Source: Anaerosalibacter sp. Marseille-P3206 (GTDB lineage: Bacteria > Bacillota > Clostridia > Tissierellales > Sporanaerobacteraceae). Taken from it: a stretch of 64,000 nt of DNA. The notes below the pieces were generated by a model, which did no database searches, was not told the DNA's origin, and saw only the letters and a program-made list of their open reading frames with translations. The stretch spans positions 1-64,000 of the forward strand of contig NZ_FUHM01000002.1 in NCBI RefSeq assembly GCF_900155565.1, read 5' to 3'. Within the stretch, counting starts at the first letter, position 1; each line of letters opens with the position of its first letter. Position numbers and translations under genes: made by a program. Below, piece by piece: positions 35,701 to 44,071 of this stretch.

Positions 35701-37179
35701 GTGGAAAAATTTGACATATACAAAGATGTGGCAGAGAGGACTGATGGGGATATTTATGTAGGAGTTGTAGGACCAGTAAGAACAGGAAAGTCTACCTTTA
35801 TTAAGCGGTTTATGGAGCTTCTAGTATTACCTAATATTGAAAACAAGTATAAAAAGGAAAGAGCCAAAGATGAGTTACCGCTAAGTGGATCAGGAAAAAC
35901 TATCATGACTACCGAGCCAAAGTTTGTTCCCAATGAGGCTGTAGAATTGATACTTAAAGATAATGTTAAATTTAAAGTTAGGATGGTGGACTGTGTAGGT
36001 TACTTAGTAAAAGGTGCACTTGGTCATGAAGAGGGAAATATTCCAAGAATGGTTACAACGCCCTGGTATGAAAAAGAAATACCATTTGAAGAGGCTGCAG
36101 AAATCGGAACACGAAAAGTTATAACCGATCATTCTACTATTGGCATAGTTGTAACAACCGATGGTTCAATTACTGACATAGACAGATCTAATTATATAAA
36201 GGCAGAAGAAAGAGTAATAAATGAACTTAAAGAGTTAGAAAAACCTTTTATTATATTATTAAATTCAAAACATCCAAACTTAGATAGTACAATAGCATTG
36301 AGGGAAAGCTTAGAAGATAAGTATAATGTTTCAGTAGTAGCATTAGATTGTTTAAATATGGGGATAGATGATCTAGAAAAGATATTTGAAAAAATACTAT
36401 TTGAATTCCCAGTTAAAGAAATAAACATAAACTTACCAGGATGGATGGAAGGATTAAGTAGAAAGCATAAAATAAAAAATAACATACTTGAACATTTAAA
36501 GGAATCAACTAATACCCTTCAAAAGTTAAGTGAAGTGGATTCATCAATTAATAGTTTAAAAGAATTGGAACCCATTAAAGATACGGTAATACGAGAAATA
36601 AAATTGGGTGAAGGTATTGCAAATGTAGATATAATATTGGAAGAGGATTTATTTTATAATGTATTAAAAGAGTTAACTGGCTATGTAATTGAAGGTGAGT
36701 ATCAACTACTAGGTCTAATTTCAAAATTATCTAAAGGGAAAAATGAATATGACAAGATTTCTAAGGCACTAAATGAAGCAAAAGAAGTAGGATATGGGTT
36801 AGTAAGTCCAAGCTTAGAAGAATTAGAGCTAGCAGAACCTGAAATATACAGGCAGGGAAATAGATTTGGTGTGAAATTGAAAGCAAAAGCTCCTTCTCTT
36901 CATTTCATGCGTTGCGATATAACAACTGAAGTCTCTCCTCTCATAGGAACAGAAAAACAAAGTGAAGAGTTAGTTAAGTATTTCTTAGATGAATTTGAAG
37001 GAGATCCATCAAAGATATGGGAATCAAACTTATTTGGGAAATCGTTATATGATTTGGTAAACGAACAATTACAAGGAAAAGTGAATATGATGCCAGAAGA
37101 TGCTAGACAAAAAATGAGAAAGACTCTAGAGAGAATAATTAACGATGGCAGTGGCGGTTTAATTTGTATAATAATTTAA
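35701..37179 (+). CDS. spoIVA: Stage IV sporulation ATPase SpoIVA
   Basis: SpoIVA polymerises on the forespore surface using ATP and anchors the spore coat. The 492-residue protein matches the family length; Walker A is GPVRTGKST (24-32), the N-terminal MEKFDIYKDVAERTDGDIY is highly conserved, and the C-terminal segment that binds SpoVM and the membrane is present. GTG 35701 follows AAGGAGGG. It is a single gene isolated by terminators, with a possible sigma-E promoter, and is the clearest evidence that the organism forms endospores. Confidence 0.98.
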   Translation: MEKFDIYKDVAERTDGDIYVGVVGPVRTGKSTFIKRFMELLVLPNIENKYKKERAKDELPLSGSGKTIMTTEPKFVPNEAVELILKDNVKFKVRMVDCVGYLVKGALGHEEGNIPRMVTTPWYEKEIPFEEAAEIGTRKVITDHSTIGIVVTTDGSITDIDRSNYIKAEERVINELKELEKPFIILLNSKHPNLDSTIALRESLEDKYNVSVVALDCLNMGIDDLEKIFEKILFEFPVKEININLPGWMEGLSRKHKIKNNILEHLKESTNTLQKLSEVDSSINSLKELEPIKDTVIREIKLGEGIANVDIILEEDLFYNVLKELTGYVIEGEYQLLGLISKLSKGKNEYDKISKALNEAKEVGYGLVSPSLEELELAEPEIYRQGNRFGVKLKAKAPSLHFMRCDITTEVSPLIGTEKQSEELVKYFLDEFEGDPSKIWESNLFGKSLYDLVNEQLQGKVNMMPEDARQKMRKTLERIINDGSGGLICIII

Positions 37180-37206
37180 AAGAGGGTAGATTTTCTACCC
37201 TCTTTT
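37178..37206. terminator. Bidirectional terminator shared by spoIVA and tRNA-Pro
   Basis: AAAAGAGGGTAGA and TCTACCCTCTTTT form a 13-base-pair stem with A and T runs on either side. It overlaps the spoIVA stop region and starts 4 bases past the 3' end of the opposing tRNA-Pro. Confidence 0.92.
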
Positions 37207-37210
37207 AATA

Positions 37211-37287
<77 letters not shown>

Positions 37288-37313
37288 ATTCTATTATTAT
37301 ATTTACTTAGATT

Positions 37314-37342
37314 ATTATATATTATTGAAAACACTTTGTAAA
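37314..37342 (-). promoter_or_regulatory. Promoter of tRNA-Pro
   Basis: On the minus strand TTTACA (37342-37337) and a perfect TATAAT (37319-37314) are 17 bases apart, with about 26 bases to the tRNA. It is back to back with a plus-strand promoter. Confidence 0.75.
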
Positions 37343-37347
37343 GTGGC

Positions 37348-37376
37348 TTTAAGTAATTAAAGGGTTATGATATACT
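37348..37376 (+). promoter_or_regulatory. Promoter of the sepF-divIVA region
   Basis: TTTAAG (37348-37353) and TATACT (37371-37376) are 17 bases apart, and TG before the -10 makes it extended. It faces away from the tRNA-Pro promoter with 5 bases between their -35 boxes. Confidence 0.6.
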
Positions 37377-37416
37377 AAATAGTAAGTATCACTAAATTTA
37401 ACATGGGGGTATTTAT

Positions 37417-37803
37417 TTGATTGTATATTTTAAATATTTTATTATAATGATTTTCATTACTAGTGTAATCGGATATATATTTACAGTATTTAGAGAAAAA
37501 ATATATTTAAAGAATCATATGATAGTTATAAATAAAAAATCTGTAACGCAGGAACACTTAAACGAAGCAGATTTAAAGGAGTTTGTTTTTGATGGAAACA
37601 GAGTGAAGTCTGGAGATGAAGTAAAAGTTGTTCTTAGAGATAAAAAGAAGCTAGAAGGTATTATTATTGGAGCAAAGAGGAAGGAAAAAGCTATTATATT
37701 AGTTACTCATGCTGATGAAGTAAAAAAACTTAAAATTGATAACATTATTAAGTTCAAAATAATAAGTAAGTATGGTAAGTTTTTTAAAAAAAGTGTACTT
37801 TAA
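37417..37803 (+). CDS. Membrane-anchored small-barrel (Sm-like) protein, unrecognised
   Basis: I cannot name a family. The 128-residue protein has one N-terminal transmembrane helix (about 3-23) and a soluble, strongly basic domain. Residues about 64-116 alternate hydrophobic strands with turns (GDEVKVVLRDKKKLEGIII, KEKAIILVT, IDNIIKFKII), a pattern resembling an Sm/Hfq-type or SH3-like small barrel. RNA or peptide binding at the membrane is therefore possible, but this is inference. TTG 37417 follows ATGGGGGT. It opens the cluster leading to sepF and divIVA. Confidence 0.6.
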   Translation: MIVYFKYFIIMIFITSVIGYIFTVFREKIYLKNHMIVINKKSVTQEHLNEADLKEFVFDGNRVKSGDEVKVVLRDKKKLEGIIIGAKRKEKAIILVTHADEVKKLKIDNIIKFKIISKYGKFFKKSVL

Positions 37804-37871
37804 TTGAAGGAATTTTAATATTTACAGAGAATAAGTTATAGATAACTATTAAATTGATAAGGATGGTAAAT

Positions 37872-39161
37872 ATGTCTAAGGAAGAAAGAGATAAAAAGAG
37901 ACAAAAGAAAAGAAAACTAAGAGCTTTTTTCATATCTTTTGTCTTAATCTACTTACTTTTTAGAAGTGTCCCTGTGCTCTATGCTTCAAATATTAAGACT
38001 ACTCTTGTAGAAAAAGGTTCTATAGAAGAGTCTATAGACTTAAAAGCTGTGATTATTAGAAATGAAAGATTATATAAATCTGATGGGGAAGGTAAGATAA
38101 ACATATTAAAAGACGAAGGAGAAAGAGTAAAAGTAGGGGCTAAGATAGCAGAAGTAACATTAGACAGTGATCAATCTGCCTTAAAAACTAAACTTAATGA
38201 AGTTAACGAAAAGATTGATTCTATTGAAAAAATTAATAAAGAAAACAAAATAAACGACGATACCAAGAAAGCTATTCAAAACACAGAAGAATTATTAGAA
38301 AAGATACAACAAAAAGTTGCTGAGGGAGATTATGATGAAGTCAATTCTTTAAAAGAACAACTATATGCTTCAATGGGCAAACAAGCTGTTGTTTCAGGTG
38401 ATGATACTTTAGCAAATCAATCTTTAGAGCAATTAAATATAGAAAAAGAAAGATTGATTAAAGAGATTAAAAACAATACCATTAATTATTTTTCCCAAGA
38501 AGCAGGTATTGTCAGTTTTAAAATTGATGGATTAGAAGAAGTTTTTAATGGTAAAAATATAAATGAATATTCTATTGATGATATGAAAAAAGCAGAAGAA
38601 AAGATACGTAAGATTGAAAAAGGGGACAAAGTAGGTGTAGGAGATACCATTTTTAAAATAATGGATAATTATAATTGGTACATAATGGCTGCAACTGATG
38701 AAGCAAAAAAATTAGATGGTTTAGAAAAAGGAAATTTTGTTACTTTTGTTATTAACAATAATGATAAGCCGATTAGAGGAAGATTAGTTAAAGTGCAATC
38801 TAACAAAGGACAAGCTTTTATTGTTGTAAAGTTTGATAAATTTTTCCATGATTATTATGATTTGAGAAATGTAGATGTTAAAATTATAAAATCAAGTAAT
38901 GAAGGATTAAAAATACCTTTAAAAGCTATATCTGAAAAAGAAGGAATAAGTGGTGTTTACATCAAAGATACAAGTGGAATAATTAAATTTAGGCCAATTA
39001 AAATATTAGGGCAAAACGATGATTTTGCAATAGTTTCTAAAGGTGATAGTAATAGTTATATAGATGCAAAAGGAAGTGATAAAAAAGTAAGGACAGTTAA
39101 ACTATTTGATGAAATCCTTTTAAGTGGTGGAAAAGTTAAAGAAGGACAAATAGTAGATTGA
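37872..39161 (+). CDS. HlyD-like membrane-fusion protein near sepF
   Basis: The 429-residue protein has a basic start, one transmembrane helix (about 18-37), a lipoyl/biotinyl-like strand pair (about 60-95: GEGKINILKDEGERVKVGAKIAE), a coiled coil (about 104-205) and C-terminal beta domains, the plan of HlyD/RND adaptors. No transporter is adjacent. Relatives sit just before yggS-sepF in Clostridia, which suggests a cell-envelope or division role rather than export. ATG 37872 follows AAGGATGG. Its stop overlaps the proposed yggS start. Confidence 0.75.
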   Translation: MSKEERDKKRQKKRKLRAFFISFVLIYLLFRSVPVLYASNIKTTLVEKGSIEESIDLKAVIIRNERLYKSDGEGKINILKDEGERVKVGAKIAEVTLDSDQSALKTKLNEVNEKIDSIEKINKENKINDDTKKAIQNTEELLEKIQQKVAEGDYDEVNSLKEQLYASMGKQAVVSGDDTLANQSLEQLNIEKERLIKEIKNNTINYFSQEAGIVSFKIDGLEEVFNGKNINEYSIDDMKKAEEKIRKIEKGDKVGVGDTIFKIMDNYNWYIMAATDEAKKLDGLEKGNFVTFVINNNDKPIRGRLVKVQSNKGQAFIVVKFDKFFHDYYDLRNVDVKIIKSSNEGLKIPLKAISEKEGISGVYIKDTSGIIKFRPIKILGQNDDFAIVSKGDSNSYIDAKGSDKKVRTVKLFDEILLSGGKVKEGQIVD

Positions 39162-39868
39162 CAACGGAGGTGTTTAAAATAGTTATTAAAGAAAATCTTT
39201 CTAGAATACAAGAAAATATTGAAAAAGCATTGATAAGATCTGGCAGGATGAAAGATGAGGTAACCTTAATTGCTGTAACTAAAACTGTAGAAGCAGATGT
39301 TATGAATGAAGCTATTAGTTTAGGAATTGACAATATTGGAGAGAATAAAGTACAAGAGATAAATAGAAAATATGATAGCATAGATAAAAATGTAAATTGG
39401 CATATGATTGGACATCTTCAAAGCAATAAAGTTAAATATATTATAGACAAGGTTAGCTTAATACATTCATTAGACAGACTTTCATTGGCAAAGGAAATTG
39501 ATAAGAGAGCAAAATCAGATAATTTAATTAAAGATGTACTTATACAAGTAAATGTGGCAGAAGAAGAAAGTAAATATGGATTAAAAGTAGAAAAGGTAAT
39601 GCCATTTATTGAATCTGTTTTAGAGTTTGAAAATATCAGGATAAAAGGACTAATGACTATGGCTCCTTTTGCTAAAGATCCAGAAGAAGTTAGATTTGTT
39701 TTCAGAGACCTAAGGAAATTAGGTCTTGAAATAGAAAAAAGACATTATGAAAATGTAGAAATGAAGTATTTTTCAATGGGTATGACTAATGATTATGAAG
39801 TAGCCATTGAAGAAGGAGCAAACATGTTAAGAATTGGAACAGCATTATTTGGTAAAAGAATATATTAG
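39158..39868 (+). CDS. yggS: PLP homeostasis protein YggS/YlmE
   Basis: The PLP-binding barrel protein of the YggS/PLPBP family keeps vitamin B6 in balance. AVTKTVEADVM with the PLP Lys, GENKVQE, HMIGHLQSNKVK, LMTMAPF, and SMGMTNDYEVAI are present. The start is unclear: TTG 39158 overlaps the upstream stop (TTGA), but a strong GGAGGTG lies inside at 39166-39172 and no ATG, GTG or TTG follows at normal spacing. ATA 39179 would give the usual family N terminus. It precedes sepF, the standard order. Confidence 0.9.
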   Translation: MTTEVFKIVIKENLSRIQENIEKALIRSGRMKDEVTLIAVTKTVEADVMNEAISLGIDNIGENKVQEINRKYDSIDKNVNWHMIGHLQSNKVKYIIDKVSLIHSLDRLSLAKEIDKRAKSDNLIKDVLIQVNVAEEESKYGLKVEKVMPFIESVLEFENIRIKGLMTMAPFAKDPEEVRFVFRDLRKLGLEIEKRHYENVEMKYFSMGMTNDYEVAIEEGANMLRIGTALFGKRIY

Positions 39869-39879
39869 GGGGGAATGTT

Positions 39880-40317
39880 ATGTCAGCTTTTTTAAACAAG
39901 TTTAAGTATTTTATGGGTCTTGAAGATTATGAAGAAGACTACGAAGAAGAGTATGAAGAGGATTATGAAGATGAAGAGGATTTAGATGTACCTAAATCAG
40001 TAAGATTAAACAATAAAGTTGTAAGTATTCATAACAATATGAATATGAAACTAGTGGTACATGAACCATTAAATTATGAAGATGCACCAAAGATAATTGA
40101 TGACTTGAAAATGAGAAAAACAGTTGTAATCAACCTAGAAAACTTGGAATTAGAAACAAAAAAACAAATATTTGATTTTGTTAGTGGTGGTATTTATGCT
40201 ATTGAAGGAAATATTCATAAAGTAACAAAAGATATTTTTGTTTTAGCTCCAAACAATGTTGAAATTGATGGAAGACTTAAAGATGATATTAAGAGTAAAG
40301 GTTTGTTTTCTTGGTAA
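39880..40317 (+). CDS. sepF: Cell division protein SepF
   Basis: SepF bundles FtsZ and tethers it to the membrane. The 145-residue protein has an N-terminal amphipathic helix (about 1-13), a strongly acidic Glu/Asp/Tyr stretch (about 16-37), and the C-terminal SepF domain (about 57-135) with TVVINLENLE and FVSGGIYAIEGNIHKV. TAGGGGGG precedes the ATG 11 bases after yggS. yggT and divIVA follow. Confidence 0.95.
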   Translation: MSAFLNKFKYFMGLEDYEEDYEEEYEEDYEDEEDLDVPKSVRLNNKVVSIHNNMNMKLVVHEPLNYEDAPKIIDDLKMRKTVVINLENLELETKKQIFDFVSGGIYAIEGNIHKVTKDIFVLAPNNVEIDGRLKDDIKSKGLFSW

Positions 40318-40343
40318 AATATGAAATATAAGAGGGTAGTTGA

Positions 40344-40610
40344 ATGACAGTTTTATTTACAGCTTTAAATATTCTATTTAATTTAATAGAATTATTTATA
40401 CTAGTTAGAATTATATTATCTTATATACCAATTAATATGAATAATTTTTTTGGCAAGTTTATTTATAGCATGACAGAACCAATTTTAAGTCCTTGTAGAG
40501 AACTATTATATAAATTAGGCTTAGATATAGGTCTTATAGATTTTTCACCACTTCTTGCCGTGTTATTTTTGAGGGTAGCAAGGTATATAATTATTAGCAT
40601 AATTTTTTAA
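40344..40610 (+). CDS. YggT family membrane protein
   Basis: The 88-residue protein has two transmembrane segments (about 3-28 and 64-86) with SYIP and DFSPLLAV, typical of YggT/YlmG. Relatives are linked to chromosome or nucleoid distribution and envelope stress, but the mechanism is unknown. It lies between sepF and ylmH, as in B. subtilis. Confidence 0.92.
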   Translation: MTVLFTALNILFNLIELFILVRIILSYIPINMNNFFGKFIYSMTEPILSPCRELLYKLGLDIGLIDFSPLLAVLFLRVARYIIISIIF

Positions 40611-40623
40611 TGATGGTGATTAT

Positions 40624-41409
40624 ATGTTTTATGATAAAGAAAAGTACATTGCACATATAAAAGATGCTGAACAGGTATTAAATATGAGGAGAATTTTAGA
40701 TAAAATAGAGATAGTTTATAATACACATCAGATACAAAGTACAAACTTTTTAAACCCCTATGAATGTAGACTTGCCAAATCAATATTAAACAGATTTGAT
40801 CAAGTTTCATATGTAGAAGATGGTGGTTTTACCAAAGCTGAAAGAAAAGTAATTGTAATTTATCCTGAGTACAAATCTTTTTATTTAGAAGACTGCCCTA
40901 TCACTCCGATATCTATTACTGGGAATATAAATGGACTTAAACATAGTGATTTTTTGGGGTCTATATTAAGTTTAGGTATAACAAGAGAAAAAGTTGGGGA
41001 TATTTTAATACATGAGGATAATGTTCAAGTAATAACAGATAATGGCATATCAGATTTTATAGTTTTGAATTTAAATAAGGTTAAAAACAGTAATGTTAAA
41101 GTTAAAACTATTAATAGAGATGATCTAAGAGAAGGAAAAGTTGATTTTAAAGAAATTACCTTTACTCTTCCTTCTCTTAGATTAGATAGTATTATAAGTA
41201 AGGTTTATAATATATCGAGGAATGATAGTATAAATATTATCAAAAATAGAAGAGTAAAGGTGAATTGGGAGCCAATAGAAAAGGCTCATTTTGAAGTAGA
41301 AGAAGGAGATATTATATCTGTGAGAGGATATGGAAGATTTAAACTTTATTCAATTTTACATAGAACAAAAAAAGATAGAATAAAGGTTATGACTAGAATA
41401 CTTTTATAA
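40624..41409 (+). CDS. ylmH: S4-domain RNA-binding protein YlmH
   Basis: The 261-residue protein has a central RRM-like region and a C-terminal S4 RNA-binding domain (about 184-245: LRLDSIISKV, NRRVKVNWEPIE). YlmH (RqcP2) binds the ribosomal large subunit and takes part in quality control with RqcH; rqcH itself is encoded about 4.6 kb downstream here. It follows yggT by 13 bases. Confidence 0.94.
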   Translation: MFYDKEKYIAHIKDAEQVLNMRRILDKIEIVYNTHQIQSTNFLNPYECRLAKSILNRFDQVSYVEDGGFTKAERKVIVIYPEYKSFYLEDCPITPISITGNINGLKHSDFLGSILSLGITREKVGDILIHEDNVQVITDNGISDFIVLNLNKVKNSNVKVKTINRDDLREGKVDFKEITFTLPSLRLDSIISKVYNISRNDSINIIKNRRVKVNWEPIEKAHFEVEEGDIISVRGYGRFKLYSILHRTKKDRIKVMTRILL

Positions 41410-41423
41410 ATGGAGTGAAAGAA

Positions 41424-41951
41424 ATGCTTACACCATTAGATATTCAAAACAAAGAATTTAATAAGTCCTTTAGAGGATACAAAGAAACAGATGTTGATAG
41501 TTTTTTAGATGAAATCATCGTAGATTATGAAAATCTTTATAAAGAAAATATTGAATTAAAAGACAAGATTAGTATTTTAACAGATCAATTAAAACAGTAC
41601 AATAATTTAGAAGATACACTTAAAAATACTTTAGTTATAGCTCAGGGAACAGCAGAGGAAGTAACTAATACAGCAAAACAAAAATCAGAATTAATAATAA
41701 TGGAAGCTGAAAGTAAAGCAAGAAGAATAATTGAAGATGCTCATGATGAGGTTATTAATATTCAAAAAGAATATGAAAATTTGAGAAAAGAGATCTATGT
41801 TTTTAAGACTAAGTTTAAATCATTAATAGAGGGCCAGCTTACTTCACTTGAGAGTTATTATGAAGAAATTGAGAAGGCATCTACAAATGATTTAATAGAT
41901 GAAGTTATTGTTGATGAAAATACAGATGATGTAGATGACTTAGGGGCATAG
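41424..41951 (+). CDS. divIVA: Cell division protein DivIVA
   Basis: DivIVA binds curved membranes at poles and septa. The 175-residue protein has the N-terminal membrane-binding domain MLTPLDIQNKEFNKSFRGY and ETDVDSFLDEI, followed by long coiled coils (about 30-65 and 75-135). ATG 41424 is chosen over GTG 41415, which overlaps the TGGAGTG ribosome site. Its stop codon is in the loop of the terminator hairpin. Confidence 0.95.
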   Translation: MLTPLDIQNKEFNKSFRGYKETDVDSFLDEIIVDYENLYKENIELKDKISILTDQLKQYNNLEDTLKNTLVIAQGTAEEVTNTAKQKSELIIMEAESKARRIIEDAHDEVINIQKEYENLRKEIYVFKTKFKSLIEGQLTSLESYYEEIEKASTNDLIDEVIVDENTDDVDDLGA

Positions 41952-41965
41952 CCTCTTTTTTTTTG
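41941..41965 (+). terminator. Terminator at the end of divIVA
   Basis: AGGGGC and GCCTCT pair across ATA, followed by eight T residues. The hairpin overlaps the last codons of divIVA. Confidence 0.85.
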
Positions 41966-41969
41966 CTCC

Positions 41970-41998
41970 TTGACAGAAGCAACAAAATATAATAAATA
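41970..41998 (+). promoter_or_regulatory. Promoter of the DAHP synthase gene
   Basis: A perfect TTGACA (41970-41975) is 17 bases from TAAATA (41993-41998). The -10 is imperfect but the region lies between a terminator and the next start. Confidence 0.5.
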
Positions 41999-42032
41999 TT
42001 ATATGTGGTATTAATATTTTGGAGGAAGGTAA

Positions 42033-42806
42033 ATGACAAAGAACATAAAATTAGATAATGATACGACTATTGGAAATAAGGACTTTAATATAATGGCAGG
42101 TCCATGCGCAGTAGAAAGTGAAGAACAAATGGATAGAATAGGGAAATTCTTAAGTTCTATTGGTATAAAGATTTTAAGGGGTGGTGCTTTTAAGCCTCGA
42201 ACTAATCCAAATACTTTTCAAGGTTTAGAGTATGATGGACTTAAAATATTGAAAGCCATAAAAGAAAAATATGGGCTTTTAGTAGTTTCTGAGATTATGG
42301 ACCCAAGAGATGTGGAATTAGGATGTGAATATATAGATATAATTCAGATAGGTTCTAGAAATATGCAGAACTTTGCTCTGTTAAAAGAAGTTGGTAGTGT
42401 TAAAAAACCTGTACTTTTAAAAAGAGGTATGAGTGCAACTATTGAAGAATGGCTTATGGCTGCTGAGTATATTAGACTTGAAGGAAATGAAGATATTATA
42501 CTTTGTGAAAGAGGAATAAGAACTTTTTCGGACTATACAAGAAATACATTAGATTTAGTAAGTGTACCAATAATTAAGAACTTATCAGAATATCCAATAA
42601 TTATAGATCCAAGTCATGGGACAGGTAGGCGTGAACTTATAATACCTGCAACAAAGGCAGCATTAGCTATTGGGGCAGATGGGATAATCGTTGAAGTCCA
42701 TCCAGAACCATCAAAAGCTCTTTCTGATGGTGATCAATCTTTAGATTTTGATGGTTTTAAGGTATTAGTAGATGAAATTGAAAAATTAAAAGTCCATTTT
42801 TATTAG
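42033..42806 (+). CDS. aroF: 3-deoxy-7-phosphoheptulonate synthase, type I-beta
   Basis: The enzyme joins PEP and erythrose 4-phosphate, the first step of the shikimate pathway. The 257-residue barrel has MAGPCAVES, LRGGAFKPRTNP, IQIGSRNMQN, LLKRG and the metal residues in IIDPSHGTGRR and EVHPEP. It lacks the N-terminal ferredoxin-like regulatory domain and the chorismate mutase domain seen in many relatives, so feedback inhibition by that domain is not expected. No other aro genes are in the window. KDO8P synthase is related but fits less well. Confidence 0.92.
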   Translation: MTKNIKLDNDTTIGNKDFNIMAGPCAVESEEQMDRIGKFLSSIGIKILRGGAFKPRTNPNTFQGLEYDGLKILKAIKEKYGLLVVSEIMDPRDVELGCEYIDIIQIGSRNMQNFALLKEVGSVKKPVLLKRGMSATIEEWLMAAEYIRLEGNEDIILCERGIRTFSDYTRNTLDLVSVPIIKNLSEYPIIIDPSHGTGRRELIIPATKAALAIGADGIIVEVHPEPSKALSDGDQSLDFDGFKVLVDEIEKLKVHFY

Positions 42807-42824
42807 AATGTAAACTAAAACTCT

Positions 42825-42858
42825 TATATCCATATTATGTATTAAGAATATAGATATA
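42825..42858 (+). promoter_or_regulatory. Hairpin abutting the ribosome site of the 42-residue ORF
   Basis: TATATCCATATT (42825-42836) pairs with AATATAGATATA (42847-42858) except for one position, around a 10-base loop. GGAGG and T7 follow at once, then ATG 42871. It might be a weak terminator for the upstream gene or a leader structure. Confidence 0.45.
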
Positions 42859-42870
42859 GGAGGTTTTTTT

Positions 42871-42999
42871 ATGGACAAAATAAAGTATGATGATTATTTG
42901 TTATTATTTTTCTTAATACTTTTGTGGATATGGGAGGCTAAACTGTCACGAGATAGTGCATTATTGTTTTTATTATTATTGTCATTTTATATATTTTAA
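42871..42999 (+). CDS. 42-residue membrane peptide
   Basis: The short ORF has a strong ATAGGAGG ribosome site. It encodes a charged start (MDKIKYDDY), a hydrophobic helix (about 10-20, ending WIWEAK), a short polar turn and a second hydrophobic helix (about 30-42), with no tail. It would be a tiny two-helix membrane protein. No family is recognised, and its function cannot be inferred. Confidence 0.6.
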   Translation: MDKIKYDDYLLLFFLILLWIWEAKLSRDSALLFLLLLSFYIF

Positions 43000-43060
43000 G
43001 GCATTAAAAGCATAGCATTAATAAGATATAAATGGGAATATTATCACTGAGGGGAGTCAT

Positions 43061-43339
43061 GTGAGAAAAGAAAAAGATATTAATAAAAAAATTGATGAAA
43101 TAGCATTAGCTTTAGAAAAAACTAAAATAACTGAATATGTTGATTTAATAAACAATAGAAAAAGACTATTATATGTAAATTTTGTTCAAGGATTAGCAAG
43201 AGGATTTGGTATGGCCATAGGTTTTACATTGTTAGGAGCTCTATTTTTATATTTGATGCAACAAATAATAAAATTAAACTTGCCACTTATTGGAGATTTT
43301 ATAACTGAAATAGTAAAAATAGTACAGGAAAACCTATAG
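43061..43339 (+). CDS. DUF5665 family membrane protein
   Basis: The 92-residue protein has a charged helix (about 1-35) followed by a region with FVQGLARGFGMAIGFTLLGALFLYLM, containing one long transmembrane segment, and an amphipathic end. This fits DUF5665, small membrane proteins common in Clostridia. GTG 43061 follows GAGGGGAG. The zinc-finger gene starts 14 bases later. Confidence 0.75.
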   Translation: MRKEKDINKKIDEIALALEKTKITEYVDLINNRKRLLYVNFVQGLARGFGMAIGFTLLGALFLYLMQQIIKLNLPLIGDFITEIVKIVQENL

Positions 43340-43352
43340 TTTGGAGGTAACT

Positions 43353-43976
43353 ATGGATAGAGATAAACTTCTATATTTTAAAGACAAATTAATAGAAGAA
43401 AAAAAGAAAGTTGAAAATATATTAAAAAAGATGAAAGAAAATAAATTTGGTTCTATGGAGGAATACGCAAGTGAATTGTCTTCTTATGATAATCATCCAG
43501 GGGATTTAGGAACAGAAATGTTTATGATGGAACATGATATGGGTCTTAAGAATAAAAACAACGATACTCTATATGAAATAGAAACTTCTCTAAGACGTAT
43601 TGAAGAAGGAAATTATGGTATCTGTGAAATATGTGGTAGTGAAATTTCAGAGGAAAGATTGAATTTGGTACCATATATTAAAACTTGTATGGAATGTGCT
43701 AATAAAAAAATTCCTATAGAAAAAAAGATGAGTTGGAGACCGGAGGAAGAAGATGTTTTAATGCCTTTTGGTAAAAGTCATATGGGGGAGCTTATGAATG
43801 CTGGGGTTCAGTATGATAAGGAAGATGCTTATCAAGAGGTAGCAAAGTATAATAGGGTAGAGAGAGATCCATCTAGTTCCACTGGAGACATGCAAAATGT
43901 ATTTGATGATACAGAAGATGGAGTAGTCGAAGATGTAGAAAGTATTTCTGAAGAATATTATAAAGATACCCTCTAG
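43353..43976 (+). CDS. DksA/TraR C4 zinc-finger protein (YlyA/YteA type)
   Basis: The 207-residue protein has an N-terminal coiled coil (about 4-30), then EEGNYGICEICGSEI and CMECANKK, giving the four-Cys zinc finger of the DksA/TraR superfamily, with an acidic C-terminal tail. In B. subtilis the related ylyA lies just before lspA, as here, and its product binds RNA polymerase in sporulation. ATG 43353 fits GGAGG at 43343-43347; the reading from 43341 overlaps it. Confidence 0.88.
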   Translation: MDRDKLLYFKDKLIEEKKKVENILKKMKENKFGSMEEYASELSSYDNHPGDLGTEMFMMEHDMGLKNKNNDTLYEIETSLRRIEEGNYGICEICGSEISEERLNLVPYIKTCMECANKKIPIEKKMSWRPEEEDVLMPFGKSHMGELMNAGVQYDKEDAYQEVAKYNRVERDPSSSTGDMQNVFDDTEDGVVEDVESISEEYYKDTL

Positions 43977-43977
43977 T

Positions 43978-44006
43978 TAGCTAGTTTAGTAAAACTAGCT
44001 ATTTTT
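43978..44006 (+). terminator. Terminator before lspA
   Basis: TAGCTAGTTT and AAACTAGCTA pair around AGTA and continue into TTTTT. Confidence 0.9.
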
Positions 44007-44007
44007 G

Positions 44008-44036
44008 TTGTAATAAATACAGTAATGGATTAGAAT
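44008..44036 (+). promoter_or_regulatory. Promoter of the lspA-rluD-pyrR operon
   Basis: TTGTAA (44008-44013) and TAGAAT (44031-44036) are 17 bases apart and sit directly after the terminator, 36 bases before the lspA start. Confidence 0.6.
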
Positions 44037-44071
44037 ATTATATATAATTAGTATTAGAGGAGGAAATTGAC

